From CAVSRC01 sp963830205 (GTDB taxonomy: Bacteria > Pseudomonadota > Alphaproteobacteria > Rhizobiales > Kaistiaceae): a DNA stretch of 64,000 bases. Below are positions 27,587-36,834 of this stretch, one piece after another. The number at the start of each line of letters is the position of its first letter. The first letter of the stretch is position 1. The notes beneath the pieces are model-generated. The model saw only the letters and a list, made by a program, of their open reading frames with translations. It made no database searches and was not told where the DNA came from. Location: assembly GCA_963830205.1 (NCBI GenBank), contig CAWHLP010000009.1, positions 32,194 to 96,193 on the forward strand. Reading direction: 5' to 3'. The position numbers were made by a program, and so were the translations under genes.

Positions 27587-28316
27587 GTGGATCCGGTCAA
27601 GAAAGTCAGGCTCTCGGAGAGCGCCATCGCCGCGATCGAACGCATGATCGCCGATGGCGGCTTTGCGCCGGGCGACAAGTTCTATTCAGAGAACGAACTG
27701 ACCGTCCGACTGGGGATCAGCCGTTCATCGTTGCGCGAGGCCGTACGCATCCTGGAAGCGCGTGGTCAGTTGTCGGTTGCGCACGGCAAGGGCATCTTCA
27801 TCGCGGACAGCGAAAGCCGCTCCTTCGAAGCCTTCGCCATCTGGCTCAAGAGCAACCAGCAGTCGCTGCGTGAGCACTTCGAAGTCCGTCTGATCATCGA
27901 ACCGCAGGTCGCCAGGCTCGCTGCGCTCAACGCCACGCGCAAGGACGTCGCGTTGCTAGACCCGCGTACATGGCGAGTTCGTGCGTCATGCCAGGCGCGG
28001 CCTCACAGCCGAATCCATTCACCACGATCAGGAATTCCACGAGCTGCTGGGCAGGGGCACCCGCAACAAAGTGCTGGTCGCCCTGATTCGCTCACTGATC
28101 AAATCGCAGATCGACGACTGGATCTCCAGTCTCCATACCCCCGGCCGCATGGAGAAGACGATCAACGAGCACGGAATGATCCTCGACGCCGTCAAGGCCG
28201 GAGACGGCGAGGCGGCCATGGCGCATATGGCCGCGCATCTGAGCAATGCCATTCGGGACATCGAGGCTTCGGCCACGCGCAGACCGGCCCGGCGAAGCCC
28301 GAAGGAGGTCACGTGA
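27587..28316 (+). pseudogene. GntR/FadR-family regulator gene with a single-base frameshift
   Basis: The N-terminal winged HTH (SENELTVRLGISRSSLREAV) and the start of the FCD ligand domain are in one frame up to DVALLD. The remaining FCD domain (VHGEFVRHARRGLTAESIHH, then HEMGH-free helices ending NAIRDIEASATRR) is in another frame. Removing one C of the CCC run at 27961-27963 restores LLDRVHGEF and a 242-residue protein of family length. The regulator probably senses a small acid and controls the MBL and TRAP genes that follow. The stop overlaps the MBL start (GTGA). Confidence 0.82.
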
Positions 28317-29143
28317 TTCGGATTACAACCATCGTCGAGAATTCGGCGGGTGAGCACAAGGCGCTCAGGAACGAGCACGGAATCAGTTTTCATATCGAGA
28401 ATGGTGGCGATCCGCTGCTCTTCGATACCGGGCAGTCGGACGCACTGATCCATAACGCCACGCGATTGCATCTTGACCTCGGACGGGTGCGCCGAGTCGT
28501 CCTCAGCCACGGCCACTATGATCATACCGGCGGGCTGCGTTCTCTGGCGGCGTTGAACTCCGACTTCGATCTGGTCACGGGCAAGGGCTTCTTCGCCGAG
28601 AAGTTCGGCAAACTGGGTGCGGCGGCGTGCGAATATCTCGGCAACGATTTCGACGCCCAGTGGCTAGCCAACTCCGGCATCGCCCACGTTACGGTCTCCC
28701 ACCCCGTGCAACAGGTGGCGCCGGGTATCCACGCCATCACTGATTTTCCGCGCGTTCACCTCGACGAGGTGATCAACCCACGCTTCGCGCTGCGCATCGA
28801 TGGCGCCTTCGTCGCCGACAAGTTCGACGACGAGGTGATGCTGGCCGTCGATACACCGCGCGGGCTGGTCGCGTTGGTTGGCTGCTCGCACCCGGGGATC
28901 AAGAACATGCTGGACGCTACGGCGGAGCGCCTGGGCCAGCCGATCCATGCAGTGCTCGGCGGCACGCACTTGGTGGAGGCTTCGCCCGACAGCCTCGCGC
29001 TCACGCTCGCCTATCTGGACCAGAAAGGAATCCAGGTCATCGGGGCATCGCACTGCACTGGGACCGTCGCGTCAGAACGCCTGGCGGCCTTCGGCGAGCG
29101 CTACTACCCCAACCGGACTGGCACCGCCCTCTTCTTCGAGTAA
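28313..29143 (+). CDS. MBL-fold metallohydrolase
   Basis: A 276-residue metallo-beta-lactamase-fold protein starting with GTG at 28313. The metal-binding motif is HGHYDH (residues 66-71) in VVLSHGHYDHTGGL; later ligands lie in GCSHPG and the final SHCTG. The overall pattern matches the group annotated as 7,8-dihydropterin-6-yl-methyl-4-(beta-D-ribofuranosyl)aminobenzene 5'-phosphate synthase-like proteins, in which substrate assignments are unreliable. Coupling to the GntR gene and a TRAP transporter suggests a catabolic hydrolase. Confidence 0.85.
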   Translation: MIRITTIVENSAGEHKALRNEHGISFHIENGGDPLLFDTGQSDALIHNATRLHLDLGRVRRVVLSHGHYDHTGGLRSLAALNSDFDLVTGKGFFAEKFGKLGAAACEYLGNDFDAQWLANSGIAHVTVSHPVQQVAPGIHAITDFPRVHLDEVINPRFALRIDGAFVADKFDDEVMLAVDTPRGLVALVGCSHPGIKNMLDATAERLGQPIHAVLGGTHLVEASPDSLALTLAYLDQKGIQVIGASHCTGTVASERLAAFGERYYPNRTGTALFFE

Positions 29144-29220
29144 CCGCGTCGACCGCAACTGCCACGGGACGTCTAGCCCCTGGCAAGAAACAAGAAGCAA
29201 GCACAGAGAGGAAATAAGCA

Positions 29221-30273
29221 ATGCTGACGAGAAAGAAATTCCTGGGCCTTAGTGCTATAGCCGCCGCAGCACCGCTCGCCGCGCCCTTCGTCATCTCGGC
29301 CAAGGCCGCCGACAAGATCGTCTGGAAGTCGTCGGGGCACGGTCCGGCATCCGATCCATCGCAAATCTACCACGACGCGCTCTGCAACGCGATCACCAAG
29401 GCCAGCAACGGCCGCCTGACCGTGAAGCCGTTCGTCGGCGGCTCCATCGTTCCTGCCTACCAGGAACTGGACGCTGTCGAGCAGAGTGTCCTGCAGATGG
29501 CCTACACCTGCCCGATGTACAACCTCGACAAATGGCCGGCCGCCGGACTGATTAGCTCGCGCCCGGGCTGCCTGCCGGGCAATGCGCTGAGAAGCTGGTT
29601 CGACTTCGGCGGCGGCGCCGACCTCATGAACAAGATGATGGGCGAGGACTACAACGCACTGACCTTCCCCGGCGCGCTGTCGCCGCTTCCGCAGGAGGTC
29701 TTCTTCCATTCCAAGGTCAAGCTGGAAAGCATGGCGGACGTCAGGGGGCTCAAAGCCCGTTGCATGGGCGACGGCGGCGAGATCTTCAAGCGCCTCGGCG
29801 CGGCGACTGTCATCATTCCGGGCGGCGAGCTTTACGAGGCGATGCAGCGCGGCACCATCGATGCCTTCGAGTACTCGACCCTCGCGTCGAACTGGAAGAT
29901 GCACTTCAATGAGGTCGCGAAGTACGTCTACATCTCGCCCACCCGCGCCCCCAGCGACCCGCAGGTGTTCTTCGTGAACAAGACTGCCTGGCAGGCGCTT
30001 CCCGATGACCTCAAGGAGCTCGTCCAGGGAGAGATCGCGAAGTTCACCCAGGATCAGCACGAATACCTGGCGGCCGAATCCATCAAGGCCATGGACGGTT
30101 TCCGCGCGGCCGGCAACGAAGTGCTGCGCGTGCCGAAGGATATCGATGAGGCGGTGCTGGCCGAGGCAGACAAGTTCTATTCGGAAAAGAGCCAAAGCGA
30201 GTCGCCAATCTTCGGAGAGATTTACAACTCGATGAAGGGGTATGGCGAAGCTTATGACGCTGCCAACACATAA
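29221..30273 (+). CDS. TRAP transporter substrate-binding protein
   Basis: A 350-residue periplasmic protein with a signal peptide (KKFLGLSAIAAAAPLAAPFV, cleavage near AKAAD). It is the DctP/TakP-type binding protein of the mannitol/chloroaromatic or alpha-keto-acid group: VFFHSKVKLESMADVRGLK followed by RCMGDGGEIFKRLGA, and GGELYEAMQRGTIDAFEYS. The Arg of GLKAR is the usual carboxylate ligand, so the substrate is probably an organic acid. It is the first gene of a three-gene TRAP operon. Confidence 0.92.
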   Translation: MLTRKKFLGLSAIAAAAPLAAPFVISAKAADKIVWKSSGHGPASDPSQIYHDALCNAITKASNGRLTVKPFVGGSIVPAYQELDAVEQSVLQMAYTCPMYNLDKWPAAGLISSRPGCLPGNALRSWFDFGGGADLMNKMMGEDYNALTFPGALSPLPQEVFFHSKVKLESMADVRGLKARCMGDGGEIFKRLGAATVIIPGGELYEAMQRGTIDAFEYSTLASNWKMHFNEVAKYVYISPTRAPSDPQVFFVNKTAWQALPDDLKELVQGEIAKFTQDQHEYLAAESIKAMDGFRAAGNEVLRVPKDIDEAVLAEADKFYSEKSQSESPIFGEIYNSMKGYGEAYDAANT

Positions 30274-30323
30274 GGCTCCGACTGTCCCGCAATAACCGCA
30301 GTCAGGACTGACGGGAGGAAAGC

Positions 30324-30842
30324 ATGTCGTTTATCCGGAAGCTGCCAAGCTACATCGACCGATTAAGTCTGGCCTCGGGTGCTTTGGGAAAGTGGTTTGC
30401 TTTTCTCCTGGTCCTGATCGGAACCTACGAAACCATCTCCCGCCATTTCTTCGACGCTCCGACCATCTGGGCTTACGATTCCATGTGCATGGCGGGCGGC
30501 GCGATCTACCTGCTTGGCGCGTCCTATACGTATCTCAAGGATTCGCATACGCGGGTCGATCTGCTCTACAGCCGCTGTTCACCGCGGACGAAGGCACTCA
30601 TCGACATCATCGGCGCGGCGATCTTCTTCTTCCCGTTGACTATCGTCATGCTGGAAATGGCTGTCCGCTGGGCCATCCGGGCCTGGCGGATCAAAGAAGT
30701 CATGTTCACCAGCTTCTGGTATCCGCCGGCTGGCCCCTACCGCACGCTGTTCGCGATCGGTCTTTTCCTGCTGATCCTACAGGGCGCCGCAAAGTTCGCC
30801 CGGGACGTCTATTTCTTGGCGAAGGACAAAAACCTTGATTGA
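30324..30842 (+). CDS. TRAP transporter small permease (DctQ type)
   Basis: A 172-residue membrane protein with four predicted helices (for example LGKWFAFLLVLIGTYETIS and ALIDIIGAAIFFFPLTIVML). The DctQ signature region DSHTRVDLLY is present. It forms the membrane complex with the large permease encoded next; the genes overlap by eight bases. Confidence 0.92.
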   Translation: MSFIRKLPSYIDRLSLASGALGKWFAFLLVLIGTYETISRHFFDAPTIWAYDSMCMAGGAIYLLGASYTYLKDSHTRVDLLYSRCSPRTKALIDIIGAAIFFFPLTIVMLEMAVRWAIRAWRIKEVMFTSFWYPPAGPYRTLFAIGLFLLILQGAAKFARDVYFLAKDKNLD

Positions 30843-32181
30843 AATCAGCCCGGAAATCGTCGCCGTCCTCATGCTCGGGGGCGTATTCGTCCTCGCCTTG
30901 ACGGGATTTCCAATTGCCTTCGTGATCGGCAGCATCGCCTTTTTCATCGGCATCGTGGCGTTCGGCGCGACCACGACGTTCCACATCCTCTACACCCGCT
31001 TCTACGACCTGTCCCTGAACTATCCGTATCTGGCGGTGCCGCTTTTCACCTTCATGGGTGTGGTCCTTCAAAAATCGGGAATCACCAAAGAGCTTTACCA
31101 ACGGCTCTATGAAGCGCTGGGGACCGTCCGCGGCGGGCTATTGTTGGTGACGATCATCTTCGGAACCATCCTGGCCGCTTGCCTTGGCGTCATCGCCGCA
31201 TCGGTGACAATCCTTGCTCTCATCGCCCTCAGCCCCATGGTCAGTCGTGGCTACGACAGGCCACTCGCTGCCGGCACCATCGTAGCCTCCGGCACGCTGG
31301 GCATCCTCATCCCGCCCAGTATCATGCTCGTTGTTTACGCGCCGCAAGCCGGCCTTTCCATCGGGCAGATGTTCATGGGGGCGGTGTTCCCCGGACTGAT
31401 CCTCTCCGCCCTTTACATCATCTACGTCGTCGTTCGCTGCAGGCTCGACCCGGCACTCGGCCCCCCCATCCCCGCCGACCAGATGACGCCATTCACCTTC
31501 GACAAGATTCTGGGCCTGCTCATGGCGCTGGTGCCGCCGGTGGCGCTCATGCTCGCCGTTTTAGGGACCATCTTCGCGGGCATCGCCCCGCCAACCGAGG
31601 CCGCTGCGGTCGGAAGCTTCGCCTCGATCCTGTTGGCGATCCTCTATCGCAGGTTCAGCTGGGAGCTCATCAAGCAGGCCAGCATAGAAACCCTGCGGGT
31701 CAGCGCATTCGTGGTGCTCATCGCCGCCCTCTGCTACGCCTTCGTCGGAATCTTCATGAACGCGGGCTCGGGCGACGTGGTGGCCGAGATGATCTTGGCC
31801 GTGCCAGGTGGAAAATGGGCGTCCTTCCTCGTGATCATGCTCATCGTGTTTGCGCTCGGCATGTTCATCGAGTGGATCGGCATCGTGTTCATCATCGTGC
31901 CGATCTTCTCGCCCATCCTCGCGGCGCTCGGCTTCGATCCGCTGTGGGCCGGCATGATGATTTGCATCAACCTGCAGATGGCCTTCCAGACGCCGCCGAT
32001 GGCGATGTCCATCTTTGTGCTCAAGGGCGCTGCGCCCGCCGAAATCGGATTGACCATGGGAGAGATCATAAAGGGAGTTCTCCCCTTCGTGCTCATCATC
32101 ATGTTCTCGCTGGTCCTGTTCACGATCTTTCCCGGGATCATCACTTGGTTGCCAGCGCAAATGATCGGCACTTCGCACTAA
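30835..32181 (+). CDS. TRAP transporter large permease (DctM type)
   Basis: A 448-residue membrane protein with about 12 helices, the catalytic subunit of a sodium-coupled TRAP transporter. Recognisable segments are LTGFPIAFVIG near the start, GTLGILIPPSIMLVVYA in the middle and FQTPPMAMSIFVLKGAAP near the end. It starts with TTG at 30835, eight bases inside the small permease gene, which indicates translational coupling. Confidence 0.94.
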   Translation: MIEISPEIVAVLMLGGVFVLALTGFPIAFVIGSIAFFIGIVAFGATTTFHILYTRFYDLSLNYPYLAVPLFTFMGVVLQKSGITKELYQRLYEALGTVRGGLLLVTIIFGTILAACLGVIAASVTILALIALSPMVSRGYDRPLAAGTIVASGTLGILIPPSIMLVVYAPQAGLSIGQMFMGAVFPGLILSALYIIYVVVRCRLDPALGPPIPADQMTPFTFDKILGLLMALVPPVALMLAVLGTIFAGIAPPTEAAAVGSFASILLAILYRRFSWELIKQASIETLRVSAFVVLIAALCYAFVGIFMNAGSGDVVAEMILAVPGGKWASFLVIMLIVFALGMFIEWIGIVFIIVPIFSPILAALGFDPLWAGMMICINLQMAFQTPPMAMSIFVLKGAAPAEIGLTMGEIIKGVLPFVLIIMFSLVLFTIFPGIITWLPAQMIGTSH

Positions 32182-32249
32182 GGTCCGTACCAATGGGGGT
32201 TCCGACGCGCGGTAGATGTGATTCAAGGTCTTCAGCGAACGAGGCCTTG

Positions 32250-32515
32250 ATGTGGAAGCATCTTTATTGGCTGAGCGACAGCGAGGGGGCGAAGATCGAA
32301 CCGCGACTGTCACGGGGGTCGGCGAACAGCGCGCCGGGTTGACGACCGCCGGGCAATCAATCAGCGGGATCATCCACATGGTGAAGACCGGCGCCCGCTG
32401 GCGGGATTGCCGATTGGCCCATGGTCCCTACAGGACGAGCCCGCAGGGGATGTGGTTGGCCATCTTCCAAGCACTGACCGACAAGACTTCCGGGCAAATG
32501 GCCTCGCCGCGTTGA
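32250..32515 (+). pseudogene. IS5-family transposase N-terminal fragment
   Basis: From the ATG at 32250 the reading MWKHLYWLSDSEGAKIEPRL matches the start of IS5-group transposases. After frameshifts another frame continues with ISGIIHMVKTGARWRDC, the next conserved block of the family. At least two shifts separate the pieces, the catalytic DDE domain is absent and I find no terminal inverted repeats. This is a dead remnant. Confidence 0.75.
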
Positions 32516-32539
32516 CAACCGGCGCAGGCGATGCACAAT
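32512..32539 (+). promoter_or_regulatory. predicted promoter of first beta-helix/FG-GAP gene (copy A)
   Basis: TTGACA (32512-32517), a 16-base spacer and CACAAT (32534-32539). The -35 is perfect and the -10 matches 4 of 6. The same arrangement recurs upstream of the paralogue at 36279-36306 and the following bases (AATTCCGAAGAGTTGGGGCCG) are shared. Its conservation in the two copies is the main support. Confidence 0.6.
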
Positions 32540-32820
32540 CGCTAGTTACAAATTGATCTAATTCCGAAGAGTTGGGGCCGACCAGGGGCAGCGATCGTCG
32601 GGTGCCTCGTGCCAGATCGGGATTTGCCGGCATCCGGCGGGACGCCGGCAAGGTCTTGACTGCCAAGCGCCGTGGCTGACCGCGACGGGGATGCTGGGTG
32701 GGGCGTGTTGTGTGAGGCGCGAACGGCGCGGGCCAGTCTCCTGCGACGACCGAAAGCGATCGACGGATTGAAACCTGCGTCCGGGTCGGGCGTGACGGCC
32801 GCAAAGGAGAACACGTACCG

Positions 32821-35800
32821 ATGACCACCCCTCTCAAGGTCACCAACACCAACGACGCGGGCGCCGGCTCGCTGCGCGCCACCATCGCCGGTGCCAATGC
32901 CGGCGACACCATCGAGTTCGACCCGTCCCTCAAGGGACAGACCATCACGCTCACCTCTGGCGAGCTGGCGCTCACCCAGGACATCACCATCGACGGTGAT
33001 ATCGACGGCGACCACAAGGCCGACATCACCATCTCGGGCGGCGGCAACAGCCGGGTCTTCGACATCAGCGACGGCGCGAACACGACGATCGCCGCGACGC
33101 TCGAGAGCCTCGTCATAACGGACGGCAGCATCACAGGCAGCGGCGGCGGCATCTATGTGGGAGCGAACGACAAACTGACGCTGATCGACTCGACGGTTTC
33201 GGACAACACCGCAACGACTCGGGGCGGCGGCATATTCGGTGCGGTGGGCGCCGGCACCGCGATCACCGTCGTCAACTCGACCATTGCGGACAACAACAGC
33301 GTATACGTATCGGGCGGCGGCATCGCGGCCGGGTCCTACGCAGCCATCACGTTGGTCAACGCGACCGTCTCGGGCAACAGCGCCGGCGGCTCGGGCGGTG
33401 GCATCTACGGATTTCAGTTCAACGCAATTGCACTCTACAATTCTACCGTGACCGGCAACTATGCCGTTAGCACGGCCGGCGGCATCTACAACGACGGCAC
33501 GACCGGGGTGACGACGCTGGGCAACTCCATCGTCGCTGGCAATGCCGCCCACACAAGTGGCAACGATCTCTACGGCGGCGGCACCCCCAGCGCGTTCGTG
33601 CTCTCGGGCAGCAACATCATCGGCTCGGCGCCGGTCAATTTCGCATCGACCTTGGGGCCGGCCGCGACGCAGATCGACGGCACCAGCCAGACCGCCCTGG
33701 AGACGGTGTTCGCCTCGGTTGCGAACGATCCGCATTCCGGCGTGCTCTCGGGCGTTCTCGGCAACAATGGCGGGCCGACCAAGACCGTTGCCATCGCGCC
33801 CGACGGGATTGCCGACGGCGCCGGCTACACCGGTGCGCTGCCCACCGAAGCGGACCTCGGCGTCGACGTGAATGGCAACGGCACCATCGAGTCGGCGGCG
33901 ATCTCGGTCGACCAGACGGGCAACGCGCGCGTCCAGGGCGGGCTCGACATCGGTGCCTATGAGGTCGCCGGCCCGGTAGTGACCACCAACAGCGACAGCG
34001 GCGCCGACCAGGGGTTCGCCGGCTCATTGGCCGCCGATGCTGCCGACGGCGGCGGGCTTAGCCTGCGCGAGGCGATCCATTGGGCGCAAGCAGGCGACAC
34101 AATCACCTTCGATTCGTCCCTGAAGGGACAGACCATCACCTTGTTGGCCGGCCAGTTGACGCTGGCCCAGGACCTGACCATCGACGGCGACGTCAACGGC
34201 GACCACAAGGCCGACATCACCATCTCGGGCAACGATGCTAGCCGTATCTTCAACATCGGCAACTCGGGCACGGACGTCACGCTTCACAGCCTGACGCTGA
34301 CCCACGGCCGTGTTTCAGGGGGCCTTAATTTCTCTTACTCCGGTGGAGCGATCTCTGCCGTGGACGGTACGTCGCTCAATATTGTCGACAGCTCGATCAC
34401 CGACAGCTATGCGTCCGCCTCCGGCGGCGGAATTTCTAGCAACGGCTTGCTGAGCATCGCGAACTCGACGGTCTCGGGCAATATCGGGTATTACGGCGGC
34501 GGTATCAGCGTTGCCGGGCTTGGCTCCGCCTCCTATCTCTCCAACGTCACCGTCAGCGGGAATTTCGGGGAACATGGCGGCGGCATCGCGACCGCATCCG
34601 TCGTGAAGCTCTACGACAGTACGCTCGCAGGCAATACGGCGGTCGACGGCGGGGGCCTCGATTTCTTCGTCGGTTCGACGGTGACCGTCATCAATACGGT
34701 CGTTGCCGGCAACTCGGCCAGTGGCGCCGGCATCGACATTGCGGTCGACGGCGGCAGCGGCATCGGCACACTGCGAGCTGGTGCCAGCTTCCTGGGCTCG
34801 GCGGTCGGTATCGCCAGTTCCGCCACGTATGCCTTCACCGATTACGGCATAAATCAGCTTGCCGCCGGCAATCCGCTGCTTGGGCCGCTGGGCGATCACG
34901 GCGGCACCGTCCAGACGATGGGCATCCTGGCTGGCAGCCCGCTGATCGGAGCGGGCTACGGCCATTCTCCGGCACTGCCCGTCGATTATCTCGACGTCGA
35001 TCATGACGGCAACACCGCCGAGCTGCTGCCGATCGACGCCAACGGCAACCCGCGCGTTCAGGGCGTCCTCGATATCGGCGCCACCCAGTTCACCGGCCAG
35101 CCGCAGTTCTTCATGAGCGGCGACTTCAACGGCGACGGCATCGACGACATGGCCTGGCGCAGCCGTTCGAGCGGCTACGTCGCCACCTGGCTGCTAAACA
35201 GCAGTACCCACCGGACGTTGGTTCATCCAAGCAATGCCACCACCGACTGGGAGGCGCTCGCCCCCGGCGACTATAACGGCGACGGCATCGATGACATCGC
35301 TTGGCGCAACACCTCGACCGGCTATGTGTCGGTGTGGCTGATGGACAGCAACGGCCACCGGCACGCCGTCCATTCCGGCGACGCCAGCAGCGCCTGGGAG
35401 GCGCTCGCCCCCGGCGACTTCAACGGCGACGGCATCGATGACATCGCCTGGCGCAACAGTTCGACCGGCTATGTGTCTGTCTGGCTGATGGACAAGAACG
35501 GCCACCGGCACGTCGTCCATTCCGGCGATGCCAGCAGCGCCTGGCAGGCGCTCGCCCCCGGTGACTACAACGGCGACGGCATCGACGACATCGCCTGGCG
35601 CAACAGTTCGACCGGCTATGTGTCTCTCTGGCTGATGGACAAGAACGGCCACCGGCACGTCGTCCATCCCAGCGACGCCACCAGCGACTGGCAGGCGCTT
35701 GCCCCCGGCGACTACAACGGCGACGGCATTACCGACATCGCCTGGCGCAACACCTCGACCGGCTATGTGTCGGTGTGGCTGATGGACAAGAACGGCCACC

Positions 35801-36144
35801 GGCACGCCGTCCATTCCGGCGATGCCGGCAGCGACTGGCAGGCGCTCGGCTCCGGCGACTACAACGGCGACGGCATCGACGACATGGCCTGGCGCAACAC
35901 CGCGACCGGCTATGTGTCGGTGTGGCTGATGGACAAGAACGGCAAGCGGCACTTCGTCCATTCCGGCGACGCCACCGCCGACTGGCAGGCGCTCTCGCCC
36001 GGTGACTACAACGGCGACGGGATTACCGACATCGCCTGGCGCAACACGTCGACCGGCTATGTGTCGGTGTGGCAGATGGACAAGAACGCCCATCGCCACG
36101 TCGTCCATCCCAGCGATGCCCCCAACATCTGGCAAGCGGTCTGA
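32821..36144 (+). CDS. beta-helix (choice-of-anchor Q type) and FG-GAP repeat protein, copy A
   Basis: A 1107-residue protein. Residues 1-760 contain two related modules: each begins VTNTNDAGAGSLRATI or TNSDSGAD...LSLREAI (the CSLREA-like motif), then SLKGQTITL, DGD(V/I)NGDHKADITISG, and repeated short NSTVSGNSA-type turns that indicate a right-handed parallel beta-helix. Residues 763-1107 are seven 49-residue repeats of the form GDYNGDGIDDIAWRNTSTG, an FG-GAP/VCBS-like calcium-binding pattern. No Sec signal is visible at the N-terminus, so export is unclear; no type I secretion nonapeptides occur. Function is unknown; surface adhesion or carbohydrate interaction would be typical of the fold. 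A close paralogue follows. Confidence 0.85.
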   Translation: MTTPLKVTNTNDAGAGSLRATIAGANAGDTIEFDPSLKGQTITLTSGELALTQDITIDGDIDGDHKADITISGGGNSRVFDISDGANTTIAATLESLVITDGSITGSGGGIYVGANDKLTLIDSTVSDNTATTRGGGIFGAVGAGTAITVVNSTIADNNSVYVSGGGIAAGSYAAITLVNATVSGNSAGGSGGGIYGFQFNAIALYNSTVTGNYAVSTAGGIYNDGTTGVTTLGNSIVAGNAAHTSGNDLYGGGTPSAFVLSGSNIIGSAPVNFASTLGPAATQIDGTSQTALETVFASVANDPHSGVLSGVLGNNGGPTKTVAIAPDGIADGAGYTGALPTEADLGVDVNGNGTIESAAISVDQTGNARVQGGLDIGAYEVAGPVVTTNSDSGADQGFAGSLAADAADGGGLSLREAIHWAQAGDTITFDSSLKGQTITLLAGQLTLAQDLTIDGDVNGDHKADITISGNDASRIFNIGNSGTDVTLHSLTLTHGRVSGGLNFSYSGGAISAVDGTSLNIVDSSITDSYASASGGGISSNGLLSIANSTVSGNIGYYGGGISVAGLGSASYLSNVTVSGNFGEHGGGIATASVVKLYDSTLAGNTAVDGGGLDFFVGSTVTVINTVVAGNSASGAGIDIAVDGGSGIGTLRAGASFLGSAVGIASSATYAFTDYGINQLAAGNPLLGPLGDHGGTVQTMGILAGSPLIGAGYGHSPALPVDYLDVDHDGNTAELLPIDANGNPRVQGVLDIGATQFTGQPQFFMSGDFNGDGIDDMAWRSRSSGYVATWLLNSSTHRTLVHPSNATTDWEALAPGDYNGDGIDDIAWRNTSTGYVSVWLMDSNGHRHAVHSGDASSAWEALAPGDFNGDGIDDIAWRNSSTGYVSVWLMDKNGHRHVVHSGDASSAWQALAPGDYNGDGIDDIAWRNSSTGYVSLWLMDKNGHRHVVHPSDATSDWQALAPGDYNGDGITDIAWRNTSTGYVSVWLMDKNGHRHAVHSGDAGSDWQALGSGDYNGDGIDDMAWRNTATGYVSVWLMDKNGKRHFVHSGDATADWQALSPGDYNGDGITDIAWRNTSTGYVSVWQMDKNAHRHVVHPSDAPNIWQAV
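35107..36141 (+). repeat. seven tandem 147-base coding repeats (copy A)
   Basis: Each unit encodes 49 residues centred on GDxNGDGIxDxAWRN and VSVWLMDKNGHRH. The seven units occupy 1035 bases, the same length as in the paralogue at 39031-40065. Internal repetition at DNA level makes expansion, contraction or assembly collapse possible. Confidence 0.88.
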
Positions 36145-36278
36145 GGGGCACCGCCGGAAAAACGGCACGCAAACGCCCCTCCGCGCATACGCCCGGACAG
36201 CACGGCGCCGCTCTCGCCGCAACTTCTTGGCGCAGCGGCGGAAGCTGCGCACGGCTTCGGTCGCCACCGCGCGCCGCG

Positions 36279-36306
36279 TTGACAACCGACGCTGGCAATG
36301 CACAAT
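36279..36306 (+). promoter_or_regulatory. predicted promoter of second beta-helix/FG-GAP gene (copy B)
   Basis: TTGACA (36279-36284), a 16-base spacer and CACAAT (36301-36306), identical in both hexamers and spacing to copy A at 32512. The following AATTCCGAAGAGTTGGGGCCG and the later CCGGCATCCTGCGGGACG also match copy A with few changes. Confidence 0.6.
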
Positions 36307-36596
36307 CTCCAGTTATGAATTGATAAAATTCCGAAGAGTTGGGGCCGGCCGAAGGGCGACCGGTATCGGAACCCAACGCCAAGCCGAAATTGCGCCGGCA
36401 TCCTGCGGGACGCGGCACAGCTTTGATCGCCCCACGCCTTGATTGGTCGCGTGGGCGAATTGGAACGGTGCACTTTTCGGTGCTGAGTCGCGAGCACCGG
36501 CGCAGACGATTTCACACGAATACCATTCGCTGAAGCGGTCGAGCGATCTGAGCCCGGAATCCGACCGACGCAACAGCTTCCTGGAGGACGAGTGTG

Positions 36597-36761
36597 ATGA
36601 CCCTGCCCACTATCCGGACTGTCACCAAAACCGCCGACTCCGACATCGCCTGGCGGCGCAGTTCGGGCCGTGCCGTCGCCATCTGGCGGATCAAGAGCGC
36701 CGACCAGATCGGCCCCTCCGGCAGTCCCGGCAGCCTCGGCACCACATGGAGCGCCATCTGA
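36597..36761 (+). CDS. 54-residue ORF resembling part of one FG-GAP-like repeat
   Basis: From an ATG preceded by GGAGG at a good distance (36583-36587), the ORF reads MTLPTIRTVTKTADSDIAWR and then RSSGRAVAIWRIKS. The DIAWRxSSGxxVxxWxxxS pattern matches the repeat unit of the neighbouring large proteins. It is 73 bases upstream of the second large gene, in the same direction. It may be a leftover of a repeat array or a real small protein. Confidence 0.45.
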   Translation: MTLPTIRTVTKTADSDIAWRRSSGRAVAIWRIKSADQIGPSGSPGSLGTTWSAI

Positions 36762-36834
36762 AGCGGACACCAGGACAGATACTTCGAACCAACGCCAGCT
36801 ACGCACAACCCAACCCAGGAGGGGGATAGGCATC

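Larger units (their letters stand above)
32182..32820. other. region between TRAP operon and first beta-helix gene
   Basis: Apart from the transposase remnant at 32250-32515 and the promoter at 32512-32539, no gene is supported. The segment 32505-32680 is partly repeated at 36270-36440 upstream of the second paralogue. TGCCGGC...GCCGGCA near 32627-32652 can form a stem in the leader. Confidence 0.55.
36145..36834. other. 690-base region between the two paralogues
   Basis: It holds the copied promoter and leader (36270-36440) and a 54-codon ORF (36597-36761) described separately. The remainder has no supported gene or terminator. Confidence 0.5.

Noticed and set aside
27587..29143. Single 518-residue fusion of GntR regulator and MBL hydrolase
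   Set aside because: The middle of that frame is nonsense; a one-base correction restores two separate normal proteins with overlapping stop and start.
31179..32342. 387-codon plus-strand frame overlapping the TRAP permease
   Set aside because: Shadow frame of the large permease, His/Arg-rich without family features.
32250..32515. Intact insertion sequence
   Set aside because: Only the N-terminal part of a transposase with several frameshifts remains, without inverted repeats.
35107..36141. CRISPR-like array of 147-base units
   Set aside because: The units are contiguous, in frame and encode a protein repeat.
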